Assembly: GCA_012934845.2 (NCBI GenBank)
Contig: WNNJ02000564.1
Span: 1-64,000 of the forward strand
Direction: 5' to 3'
Length of the DNA: 64,000 nt
Source of the DNA: Pomphorhynchus laevis
Taxonomy: Eukaryota; Acanthocephala; Palaeacanthocephala; Echinorhynchida; Pomphorhynchidae
Shown here in pieces: positions 36,101-48,100 of the stretch. The notes under the pieces were generated by a model. It saw only the letters and a list, made by a program, of their open reading frames with translations. It did not search any database and was not told where the DNA came from. Position 1 is the first letter of the stretch. Every line of letters starts with the position of its first letter. The translations under genes and the position numbers were made by a program.

Positions 36101-39100
36101 ATCCTCTAGTATATCTTCCAGAATATCCTCCTGTATATTCTCCAGTATATCCTCCTGTATATCTTCCAGTATATCATCCAGTATATCCTCCAGTATATCA
36201 TCCAGTATATTCTCCAGTATATCCTCCAGTATATCTTCCAGAATATCCTCCCGTATATTCTCCAGTATATCCTCCTGTATATCCTCCAGTATATCCTCCT
36301 GTATATTCTCCAGTATATTCTCCTGTATATCCTCCAGTTTATCCTCCAGTAAATCCTACAGTATATCCTCCAATATATCCTACAGTATATCCTCCAGTAT
36401 ATCCTCCAGTATATCATCCAGTATATCCTCCAGTATATCCTCTAATATATCCTCCTATATATTCTCCAGTATATCCTCCAGTATATCATCCAGTATATCC
36501 TCCAGTATATCCTCTAATATATCCTCCTATATATTCTCCAGTATATCCTCCAATATATCCTCCTATATATTCTCCAGTATATCCTCCAGTATATCCTCCA
36601 GTAAATCAGCCAGTCTATCCTACACTACATCATCCAGTTTACCACCCAGTAAATCCTTCAGCAAATCTTCAAGTAAATTATCCAGTTAATCTTTCAGTAT
36701 ATACTTTAGTTAATTCTCAAGTAAATACTCAAATCCACCAGTTAATCCGCCACTTAATCCTCCAGATTAACTGGAGGATTAACTTATGTTAATCCTCCAG
36801 TTAATCCTTCATTAAATTTTCCGCTAAATCCTCAAGTAAATCCTCCAGTAAATCCTCCAGTAAATCCTCCAGTAAATCCTCCAGTAAATCATCCAGTGTA
36901 TCTTCCAATTGACTCGACTCCGCTGCTTCCTAAGTCTTCCTGAAAATTGGCCGTCTTAAATATTCGCTTTCTTAGTAACAAGGTTGATTCAGTATATGAT
37001 ATTTTCCTTCATAAATCTTTGAATGTTTCGTATTTAACCGAATCTTGGCAAGTTGATCAGAATGATTACTCTATTAAACGCTTCCGCTCTTTAAACATCT
37101 ATGTGGTTGTTAAGGCTCGTCAACTACCTATTAGTTCAAATAGATCAATTAGCCACGGTGGTCCTAAAGCTTTCTCTCACTATTGGTCTCCGTTGCAATC
37201 ATTATCGTTGCCGTTTGTTCCTTTACTTTCGAACTACACTGTTTCCATGTTAACGACAGTTCGTTGTTTCTAAATATCTACTTAGACTATCGATTTGGAT
37301 CATGTCATCCGTCAGACTCTTTTTTCAGAGAAGTGTCAAACTTACTTTCTTTCATCTTCCTCTTCGGTTTACCTTGCGTTGTACTAGGTGATATAAATGT
37401 TCGCTTAGACCGTCCATGTTATTCATGATTTTCAAATCATGTCTTCTCATGATGTACCTCAAGGTTCAGTACTTGGCCCTATTCGATTTACGCTTTATCT
37501 TGTAGATTTATATTTTTTATAACTAATAAATTCTGCTTCGGAGTAATGCAGTACGCTGATGATATACTTTTTTATTCTCACTCGCCTCCTCATTCCCTAA
37601 GCCAACTTTTCACTCCTACCAAATCTAAAGTGTTATGGATTTTACCCTCCTCCGTTTCTGTATTTCCTCTTTCTCTGTTTTTTTCAGACCACAATTATTC
37701 CTGCTGTAGATAAACTAGTATTTCTAGGTGTTCACTTCGACAATAATCTGAATCTCGATTTCTTCATTCGTGATAAAACTAGGTCTTCAAATATCCTTCT
37801 CCTTGATATTCGTCTCGTCAGAAATTCTCTAGATTTTAGTTCTTGTAAATCACTTATCTCCTCCCTTCTTTTCCCATGTATTGATTACTGTCTTAGCCTT
37901 CTCGTCTGCTCTTTAAAGTCATTCCTTAAACCTCTTCAGCGCCTCATTAACACTGCTGTGTGCATCCTTTTTCGACTTCGTAAATACGATCATATCTCCT
38001 CCTATTTATCAAACTTTGATGGCTAAGTTTTGATGGCTAAGTTCGTTTTCGTCTGCTTTGTATAAATTATAGCCTTCTCTATTGTAATTCTCCTTATCTC
38101 TATCTACCAACTCTAAGTGAATCATGCTCCCTTTCTACTCACCTACGTTTCTATTCTTCTATTCTGCTACACGTACATATTCACCCAGCCAACGTCGGCC
38201 GTCGATCTCTACATATCGCTGCTCCTCTTATTTGGTATTATCTACCTAATCATCTGCGATCTTCAACCTCACTCCCTTTTTTCAAAAGGCAGCTACGTTC
38301 ATTACTTCAAAATGAGTAACTATTGTTCTCAATCAAGCTTTTGTAAACTTGTAAGCACTTTCGGTTTTGTTGGCTTGTGTGTCTACGGGTGTTTATTTGG
38401 TAATTTGTCTAGCAAATTCGATTGCTATTAACCAAATTTGGATAATTTCAAAAAATCTATAGTTTCACAGAAAGTATTGACTTTGCAATTTTAATTATAA
38501 AATGAAAATGGTTGGGTCGAGGAAAAGTGGGCCATCACCTGATAACATAACAGTTCCTACTGATTACCTTTTATCATTTTTATACATCATGTGTTATGTT
38601 TCAGTCAATTCATGAAAATTGACTTTTATTTTAGATTTTAATTTATTATTTTAACTTGATATCAATATAAATTGTATTAAATCTTATATAATCATTTGCC
38701 ACTCTTTAAGTGGCAAAGTTTTATGGATGGATAATAAATAAAAAACGTTGTATTAGAATAAGATACAATATAATCAAATTTAATCAGAGGAAATACGTCC
38801 TTAACACTTATTTGGCCCCGCTACTATGTTGGTTAGAGGAATAGAGGCAGAAATCTGATAATATAGCAGTTCCTCCTGATGACCTCTAATCCTTCTTCTG
38901 ATACAACGTCTGCTATTTATTAGTCAATTCATAAAAAATGACGTTCATTTTAAATTTCAATTTTTTTATTTTAACTTGATATAAATTATATAAAATCTTA
39001 TATAACAATCATTTATTATTTATAATTATTTATTATTGATTATTTAATTATTTAAATGTTATTTAGCATTAGTTTTTATTTATAAATAATACAAAATAAT

Positions 39101-42100
39101 CAAAATTGTTTGATTGATCATTTACAGTAACCATTTATAAATTGGATTTTATTTTCATATTAACGTAATTTAAAATATGCATTTACAAATTAAATATATG
39201 CATTTATTAAATTATTTTATTTAGAATAAGGTACACTAAATAATCAAATTTCATAAGAGGAAATACGTCCTTAGCACGCATTTGGCCCGGCCCCTTTTCT
39301 ATGTTGGGTAGTGGAGTTAGGGGCCGAAACCTGATAGCATAGCAGTTCCTCCTGATGACCTCTAATTCTGATACAACGTCTGTTATTTATTAGTCAATTC
39401 ATAAAAATGACTTTTATTTTAAATTTCAATTTTTTATTTTAACTTGATTTAAATTATAGAAAATCTAAAAACAATTATTTATTTTATTATTTAATTATTA
39501 AAATTTGATTTAGCATTATTATGTTTTGTCTATTTTATTATTATATTAAATACGTAGACCCAGTTAGCAGATTTGAATGATAGTAAATGATAGAAGTTTT
39601 ATCAGAATAAGGATTAGAGGACATCAGAAGGAACTGCTATATTATAAGGTTTCAAACCCTATTCCTCAACCAATATAACATCGGGGCAAATACATGTTGA
39701 TTACGTATTTCCACTGATGAAATTTGATTATCTAGTATCATATTCTAATACAAAGTATATTATTAATTACCCATCCATAAATATTTCCTATACTATTTAC
39801 TTTAAATAGTGTACTATTATAATATTTTCTGTGTTCATTATGAACTGCTATATTATAAGGTTTCGATCCGATTCGTCGACCCAACAAATATAATATTATA
39901 ATATATTATAATATTATATTTAAATATAATATATTTTTTATTATAAATTAAAATATGACATAAAATGACATTATTATATAATATAATTAAATATTAATTA
40001 AATATTAATAATTTTATAAATTATTAATTTTATGTAATAAATTTATATAACATTATAACCATTATGTAACTATTATAATATTATAAAATATTATCAATAT
40101 TACTATTGCAATACTAATATTAATAATATTACTATTGTAATATTATTTTTGTAATATCGAAAAGTTAGAAAATGGCGTTAAGATTAAAATGCATTAATAT
40201 TAAGTTGATCTATCTTTTATTGTCAGTGGGTAGTTTCGAAGTACCGGACAGCGAAATAGATTAAGAAAAGAAGCACAAGAATTCTGTCTGAACCGATTTT
40301 ATCATTGAATTCATGTGAAGATGCACGCCATATAAACGCCTGAAATTTTTAATGAGTATTTTGCCAAAATGTGCTGATAGGCTAGCTTTCCAAAGATATT
40401 TGGATTTAGACGAGAAGTTTTTTTTTGAAATTTTTTGGTTGAAACCGACGGGTACAAGGAGAATGAAGTCGAAGAACGAAAAAAGAAAATCAAGTCGAGA
40501 TTTGAAAGAGAACAGTTGTAGTGTTTGGCAACAGTTTGAAAAACTTTTGCAAAACTGAATACAAATCGACATTGAACAATATTAATTTGTTTAAGGTTTG
40601 TGACAGATAGATTGAACCAAAAGTACCAAAGCCCATACATGATGATTAGAAACGCATTACTCAAAAATATCGAATGACTTCATCGAACGATAAAGATTGT
40701 AGGTTTTGGAAATCGCTATGACTAATTGCGATTTTCGATGTAACTTTATTAAGGTGCTTCATTAAGGACAATTTTGAAATAAGAATAATTCTGATAAATG
40801 AGTAACTAGAAATGAATTCAATGGGATAAGAATCAAAGTGTATGTATTCTTGCTTACACATATGGCCCCCTTTTCAAATTTTATCCACCTCGAGTTTCTC
40901 AATATTTATCGGAACTTAATAAAACTTTTCATTTTAACTATTATTTTCACACAAATTTTTAAATTTGATATTAAATTTTAATATTATCTAACATCTAATA
41001 ATCTAAAATGTTAATTAATATTAAATCCGCTTGTCATACAGTCACTATTTGTTTAATCAAGTTTGTCTTTCAGCGAACGTAAAAAGTAATTCTTTAAAAT
41101 CTAGGGATTCTTTGATATACCTGTGGATAATCTATATGCTGAGCCTTTATTTGGTGACTGGATTAGAGAGAATATAAAAGAATACGAATCAGCAGTTATG
41201 GTTTCACCAGATGCTGGTGGAGCTAAGCGGTATGAAATTTTTAACGATTGGTTTAATAATTTTCGATTTTACTAAAATATGCTATTTCTTTCAAGGTTCG
41301 GCTGATCACCGAAGCTTGAAAGACAAATTCCGAACCCGTTTTTATTCTGCACGATGTACTTTAGTATAAAAATATATATTTTATTCGTAAGAAAAATGTC
41401 TTCATGATATAATGAGATTATTAATATATTATTTCTTGAATATAGACATTATTAATAAACTTTTCTTTGATATAGACACCTTAGGCTAATACACAAATTT
41501 TTATTCTATAAAATGTTCAAATTCAGCGTAAATGTTCAATTAGTATAATACCATTTAAAATAGTATTCAAATCTTAAAAAATTTTAGTTGATATTTTTTT
41601 TCTTAAATTGTATTAAAGATAAGGAAAATTGAAGATAAACTATTTTTGTATTCTGGGGGATGGTTCGCAATTAAAAAGTTACTTTTGACTCGAAAGCAAT
41701 TCTCAACGATATTTGCTTTCTTAAAAATCATTTAGATAATTTAATAGATGCATATTTTAAACTAGGTTACTATAAAAATAACATCAAGCAGAAAATAGTA
41801 AAATATATAAATCAACACAATAATATAAAGAATAAATTTAAACTCTTAAGTGGCAACTTTTTATGGATCGATAATAAATAATATACTTTGTATTGGAATA
41901 AGATACTAGATAGTTTTATCAGAGGAAATACATCATTAGCATGTATTCGGTCCCTCTGCTATGTTGAATAGAGTAACAGGTGCCGAAACATAATATGTAA
42001 TAATATTGACTGAATAAATTCGTTGAAATACTGTTTTTATTGACTTTCTTCAAAATTATTTAATTATATAGATATTTTAAAGATAATACAAATATTTAAG

Positions 42101-45100
42101 TCGATGCTGCTGGAATTTCCAAATTAATCTAAATTTTTTAATACAATCATTTTAAATATGTTTTAAAAAAGTTTTTTTCTTAAAAAAATATGACAGTTTT
42201 TAAAGCATAAAAACTACAGTATTTGTCTATCAAAATGTTGTTACAACACAGTGTATATAACCGAAAAGATACTTTAATTGCTTTTAACGAGCCATCATCT
42301 ATAAGTCAAAATTCGAATATTGTGGTACATTCAAATATTGTAAATGCTTAAAGCATTTAAACGATAGGGCTCCTCCGTTCACTAATATTATAGCATTTTT
42401 GTAATCAGTACATTTACCATCATTTCTAAAACTATGGATTATTAAATCTATTGGATTATTAATCTATTGATTATTAAATACGTATACTTAGTTAGCTGAT
42501 TTGATATCCTAATCCGACAATATTTCCTATCAATTTTCTGTGAATTGATAAAAACGAAGGCGTAAGTCTTCACTAAAATCTTATAGTGCAGCAGCTATTA
42601 GAATATCACTGTAGCTTAGTAATAAAATCTATTAGCAGCTTATTATAAAGTTAATATTGTAATTTAAAATAATATTAGAAAGTTAAAAATTGAAATGTAA
42701 AATAAAAGTCATTTTTATGAATTGACTAATAAATAAAAGATAAATGAATCAAAATAAGAATTAGAGGTAATCAGAAAGAACTACTATGATATCGGGTATT
42801 TTATCGGAAAATTTTCCGTTTCATAGAAACTGAAAAATTATAGATCAACAAAATATAGATCAACAGAATATTATTAAAAATAAATTCGAATATTGTGGTA
42901 CATTTAAATATTGTATAAGAGAAAATTCGTCATTAGCATGTATGTTTGGCCCCGTTACTATTTTGTGTTGAGGAATAAGGGTTGTAGCAGTTTCTTCTCA
43001 TTATTTCTATTTCTTATTCGAATACATCGTATATTATATAATAGTCAATTCATAGACTCGGTTAGTTGATCTGATTCGTTCTACTGACAAGTTATAATTG
43101 GCCTGTTGGCTTTGTTTCCTCGGTAACAAAACCGAGAAAAACAAACCTGAAACTATGTATTATTGATAGTTTTTCTGTCTATTTTTCAAGCAAGTTTGAG
43201 AAATGTTTCTATTTATTTTATAATGGAGACGTATAAATCAACAAAATAAAAAAGTTTGAGAAGTTAAAAAAGTTACATAAAAACGTTTGAGATAAATAAC
43301 ACACAATTATTCCGGGATAAAAATTATTTTGTTATAACTGATGTTTGAACAGTACTGAAGGTTAAATCGTCCAGTATGTCCAAGTATCGGAGTGGCAAAT
43401 TCATCTGCGGCTTCTGATGTGCCTTGACCCACCTTAAAGCATCTCACCCAGCGATATATCCAGAATTACCGGAGTATGTTGTACCTGGTAATGATGTTGC
43501 AACCATGACAATTCCCCCGGACGCCGATCCTAGATCTGATAAACGTGACCAAGATAGCTTGTATTACCTGTAGCAAGAGGAGATAATGCTCATATTTCAA
43601 CGAATTCGTGTACTTCATACGAGTTCAACATCCCTAGTTACACAGTCTCTGACGGGTCGAACTTAAGTAAAGCATCCCATACTCACGCAAGAATTTTCTC
43701 GCTACATAGTCCCATTTGTTTTGTTAGACAAAATGGCAACCCGGAGCTTGGATTGGAATCCAGCCATATTGCAATTGGACTTTGTGTCACTAGCACGATC
43801 TATCAAAGTCTAACAACACGATCTACTCGCGTTGATGCAGCAACTTACCTAAACAAGTCTACGACTTCTGTCTTTCCGTTGAGTAAAGTCGCTCCTGCTG
43901 CAAGTTATCTGGTGCAGCAACTTACCTAAACAAGTCTACGACTTCTTCTTTCCGTTGAGTAAAGTCGCTCCTGCTGCAAGTTATCTGGTGCAGCAACCTG
44001 ACCGGTCCGCGCGTTCGAATAACATAAGGAGAACGAGATCTAACCTAAACAGATTAAAATGTGTAATATTTGCTAATATCAACAAGTCCAAATCAGTCAT
44101 TTCTCAAAACCGTGTAAATGACGACGCTCTTTCAGTGAGAAAGATTTTGTCTAGTATTTTTCTAGACAAGATTTTCCTTCCATAAAAATTTTCCGCTAAT
44201 GATTTTAAATTTATTTTTAATATTATTGTGTTGATTTATATATTTTGCTATTTTCTGTTTGATGGTATTTTCATAGTAACCTAGTTTAAAATATGCAAAT
44301 ATATATATTTTTAAATGATTTTGAAGAAATACAATATCGTTACAAATTGTTGCAATTCTTAAAATTTCATTATTTAATGTATTATATTTTATATTATATG
44401 GTATGCATGAATGCTCATGCAAAAATATGTTTCTTGTAAATTTAAATATGTCATCTTCTACGATATAAATTAATAGTAGTTTTAGTTAATGTTAATTTAA
44501 TGTTCATATCTAGATATACACCTTCTTTATCATCAATATGGGTTTTGTTAAGAATGAGGCTACCTGGATAAATTTGTTCACTAATTGAATAAAAATTATT
44601 AGAATTAAATACACATATATCATCAATATATCAAAACATATATTTTATATATTTATATACTTTAGATTTATTTTTTACACAGTTATGAACAAATTCATAT
44701 TCTATAAAGCTTAGAAACAAGTAAGCTATTATTGGGCTAATATTACCACCAATTGAAACACCTTTTATTTGTCTAAATATATATGTCCCTACCTTTAAAT
44801 AATTTTGATTTGTTAAAATATTTTAGGTTTCTTTTAATTCAATTTTTTATATTTTTATATTTACTTGATGGTTACTTAATTTTTATTAGATATGTGTTAT
44901 AGTTGACTTTTTTTAATTTCAATTTTAATTTTTTACTTGATATAAATTATATAAAATCTGATATAAATTTAATTTATTTATCATCATTTTTACATTATAA
45001 ATTACATAAGATACGTAGACTCAGAGTTAGCTGATCTGATTTATAGAGCAATTAAATATTTTATTAAAATAATATCTTATTCTTATCACGTATTGTACTA

Positions 45101-48100
45101 TTTAGTACGATATCTGATTTAAAATCCTGTCATATTCGAAATAACTAGTCAACATAAATCACTGATTTGATATTTTAGTGATAGAATTTTATGATACTCA
45201 AAACGAAGAATGCTACTTTATATATCTAAATGGGATATGAATATATCCCATTTAGATATATATGGCATATATGTGGCATATGAACCCTTACTTTGTATAT
45301 CGACAATATAAAAGAATTGTATCCTTAAAAGAACCGATGAAACATATTGCAGATTTATTTTAAAATAAATGGATATTGTGTATTTATGAAAAGTCTCCAT
45401 TTGTTTTTATGTTCAGAGTCGCGTCTATAGCTGATAAATTAGGATTAGAATTTGCACTAATCCACGCTGGTCGACGCCGTCGGAAAGAACTTCGGTCTTT
45501 ATTTAGCGAACCGTTAAGTATCGATGATGTTGATTACGGGATGATTTTAAAAGCATACGGGAGTGACAATTCAAACGAGTTTTGTCAGCTGAAGCAATCA
45601 GAACCTTATTCCGAAGCTTCTTCAAAAGATACTAAAGAGACGGCTGAAAGATTAATATTAGTTGGGAATGTGAAGGATCGAATTACAATTATACTAGACG
45701 ATCTTGCAGATTCTGGAATTACTGTGTTGTTAGCTGCTCAAAAGTATATTGTTTTGTCTATTTTCTATCTACCTTTATCGTTGAAGGTTACATCAAGAAG
45801 GAGCACGTGAAGTTTATTGTCTTGTTACTCATGGAATTCTTTCAGGAAGCGGCATTGATAACTTAAATAAAGCGAAACTTTCGAAATTCGTATGTACAAA
45901 CACTGTCCCAAGAAATAAGAAAAGTGAGGAATGCCCCAAATTCGAGGTAATTCAAACAATTCCTTTGATATTGTAAAATATGCTCTCCAACGAGTAAAAC
46001 ATTCAATTTTAAGAATTGGCACCAATGACATTTTTAATATTGCAAAATCACAGGTACTTATTATATACAAACTGTTAAATACCGAACGCATCAGATTTAT
46101 TTTTATAATTTAAATGACTTATTACGATAAAGATGATCATTGTAATGCTTTTCTTACTTTTACTTATCAAATGATGGATATACGCTGCACTTAATGATTT
46201 TGCAAATGCTTTCGATTTCTAATAAACCTACATTTTATTTGGTTGATAGTTTGTCTCATTGTAGATTTTAAAATGATTTGATTTTCTTCCAGATCAAATC
46301 TTTCAAATGACTAATCAAATACCAAAACAACTAAAACGATATATACGATTAGTTTTAATTAACATGTGACTTTTATCAAAATGTTCACCATTAGCAAAAT
46401 TGAGATGGTAAACATTATCTCAAACTAAAGTTAAATATAAAGTTAAATATAATCGATTTATATTGTTCTGATGACACTAACAGATTAAATTTTTATTGCA
46501 AATATCTATAAACTTTATAATATACATATTATATACATACAATATACAGTATATTGAAATATTACAGCAAAATATGCAAGGTCTATTTTTTTCGATTTAA
46601 GCAAAAATGTTCGATAGTTAAAATCCTGTGAACAAGGCTATGCAAGCGTGATTTTTATGTCAGAGAGACGTGATAAGCATTGCAATCGTAGTTTGATATA
46701 ACAGTTTCTCCTCAAGTTTGTCTATAATCAAGGCTATGTACAAGCAAAAAGTGAATGACGGAAAATTTTAAAAATCGAGTAAATTTTCCAAAGTTGAGAG
46801 AATTTTCAATATATTTCTTAAAGATAATAGTTAATAACACTCAACAAAACGCATACTCGTGTATGTGTATCGATGCACGAATACTGGATCATTTTTCTGT
46901 TGATCACTTTTCAATTGCTAAAAGATAATGAAACTCAGATATTATAAATTATATTAAATCATATATATTATATATTTTTTTAAATCATATAAAAAACTTG
47001 AGTGTCTTCTGGCATTTGTCTTGTGACTTCTTTGCAATTTTTTAATTGTTTTCTAATTTTATTCAATTTTACATGACGTTAACACACAATAATAACAATG
47101 ACGTGTATCTAGATGATGGCCAGGAACGATATATAAATCAACACAATAATATAAAGAGTAAATTTAAAATCATTAGGGGAAATTTTTATGGATGGATAAT
47201 AAATAATATACTTTGTATTAGAATAAGATATTTATATCTTTTTCTTGAACAAATATTAAATGTACGTTTCGATATTAACTCTAATAGTTATTAGTGTATT
47301 TAACTCTAATAATTTTTATTTGTTGATGATAAAAGAGGTCTATATATCTTAATCTATATAAATATAATTAAATTACTAAATCGTATAGCTTGCATGTTAT
47401 AAAGATATAATATGCAACCTGATATGAACATTAAATTAACATTAACTAAAACTACTATTAATTTATATCGTAAAGATGACATGTTTAAATTTACAAGAAA
47501 CATATTTTCGCATGAGCATTCATGCATGCCATATAATATAAAATATAATACATTAAATAATGAAATTTTAAGAATTGCAACAATATGTAATGATATTGGC
47601 TTTCTTCAAAATCATTTAAATAATTTAATAGATACATATTTTAAACTAGGTTACTATAAAAATAACATCAAACAGAAAATGATTTTAATGATTTTTATTC
47701 AATTAGAGAACAAATTTATACAGAAAGTCTTATTCTTAACAAAACCAATATTGATGATAAAGAAGGTGTATATATAGATATGAACATTAAATTAACATTA
47801 ACTAAAACTACTATTAATTTATATCGTAAAGATGGCATATTTAAATTTACAAGAAACATATTTTTGCATGAGCATTCATGCATACCATATAATATAAAAT
47901 ATAATACATTAAATAATGAAATTTTAAGAATTGCAACAATATGTAATGATATTGGCTTTCTTCAAAATCATTTAAATAATTTAATAGATACATATTTTAA
48001 ACTAGGTTACTATAAAAATAACATCAAGCAGAAAATAGTAAAATATATAAATCAACACAATAATATTAACAATAAATTTAAAATCATTAGCGGAAAATTT

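Larger units (their letters stand above)
34801..38420 (+). mobile_element. Degenerate family A-like LINE (A11) in PRPS intron 3
   Basis: A + strand element, same orientation as the host gene. Order: a Cys-rich frame (34804-35016); an ORF1-like block with [18 protein letters not shown] near 35480 and [20 protein letters not shown] near 35620; a 12-bp tandem array (35915-36900); endonuclease start [34 protein letters not shown] (36950-37090) and [14 protein letters not shown] (about 37375-37420); then reverse transcriptase joined in late at [19 protein letters not shown] and [13 protein letters not shown] (37455-37580); and the C-terminal [20 protein letters not shown] block (38205-38270). The first half of the polymerase is deleted. 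The expected family A tail hairpin is not seen. Confidence 0.7.

Noticed and set aside
35904-36689. 261-aa Ser/Ile-rich protein
   Set aside because: It is the direct translation of a 12-bp minisatellite; the opposite strand is open too.
38117-38431. Multi-pass membrane protein ([22 protein letters not shown]...)
   Set aside because: An out-of-frame reading of the LINE A11 C-terminus, whose proper frame gives [15 protein letters not shown] wording.
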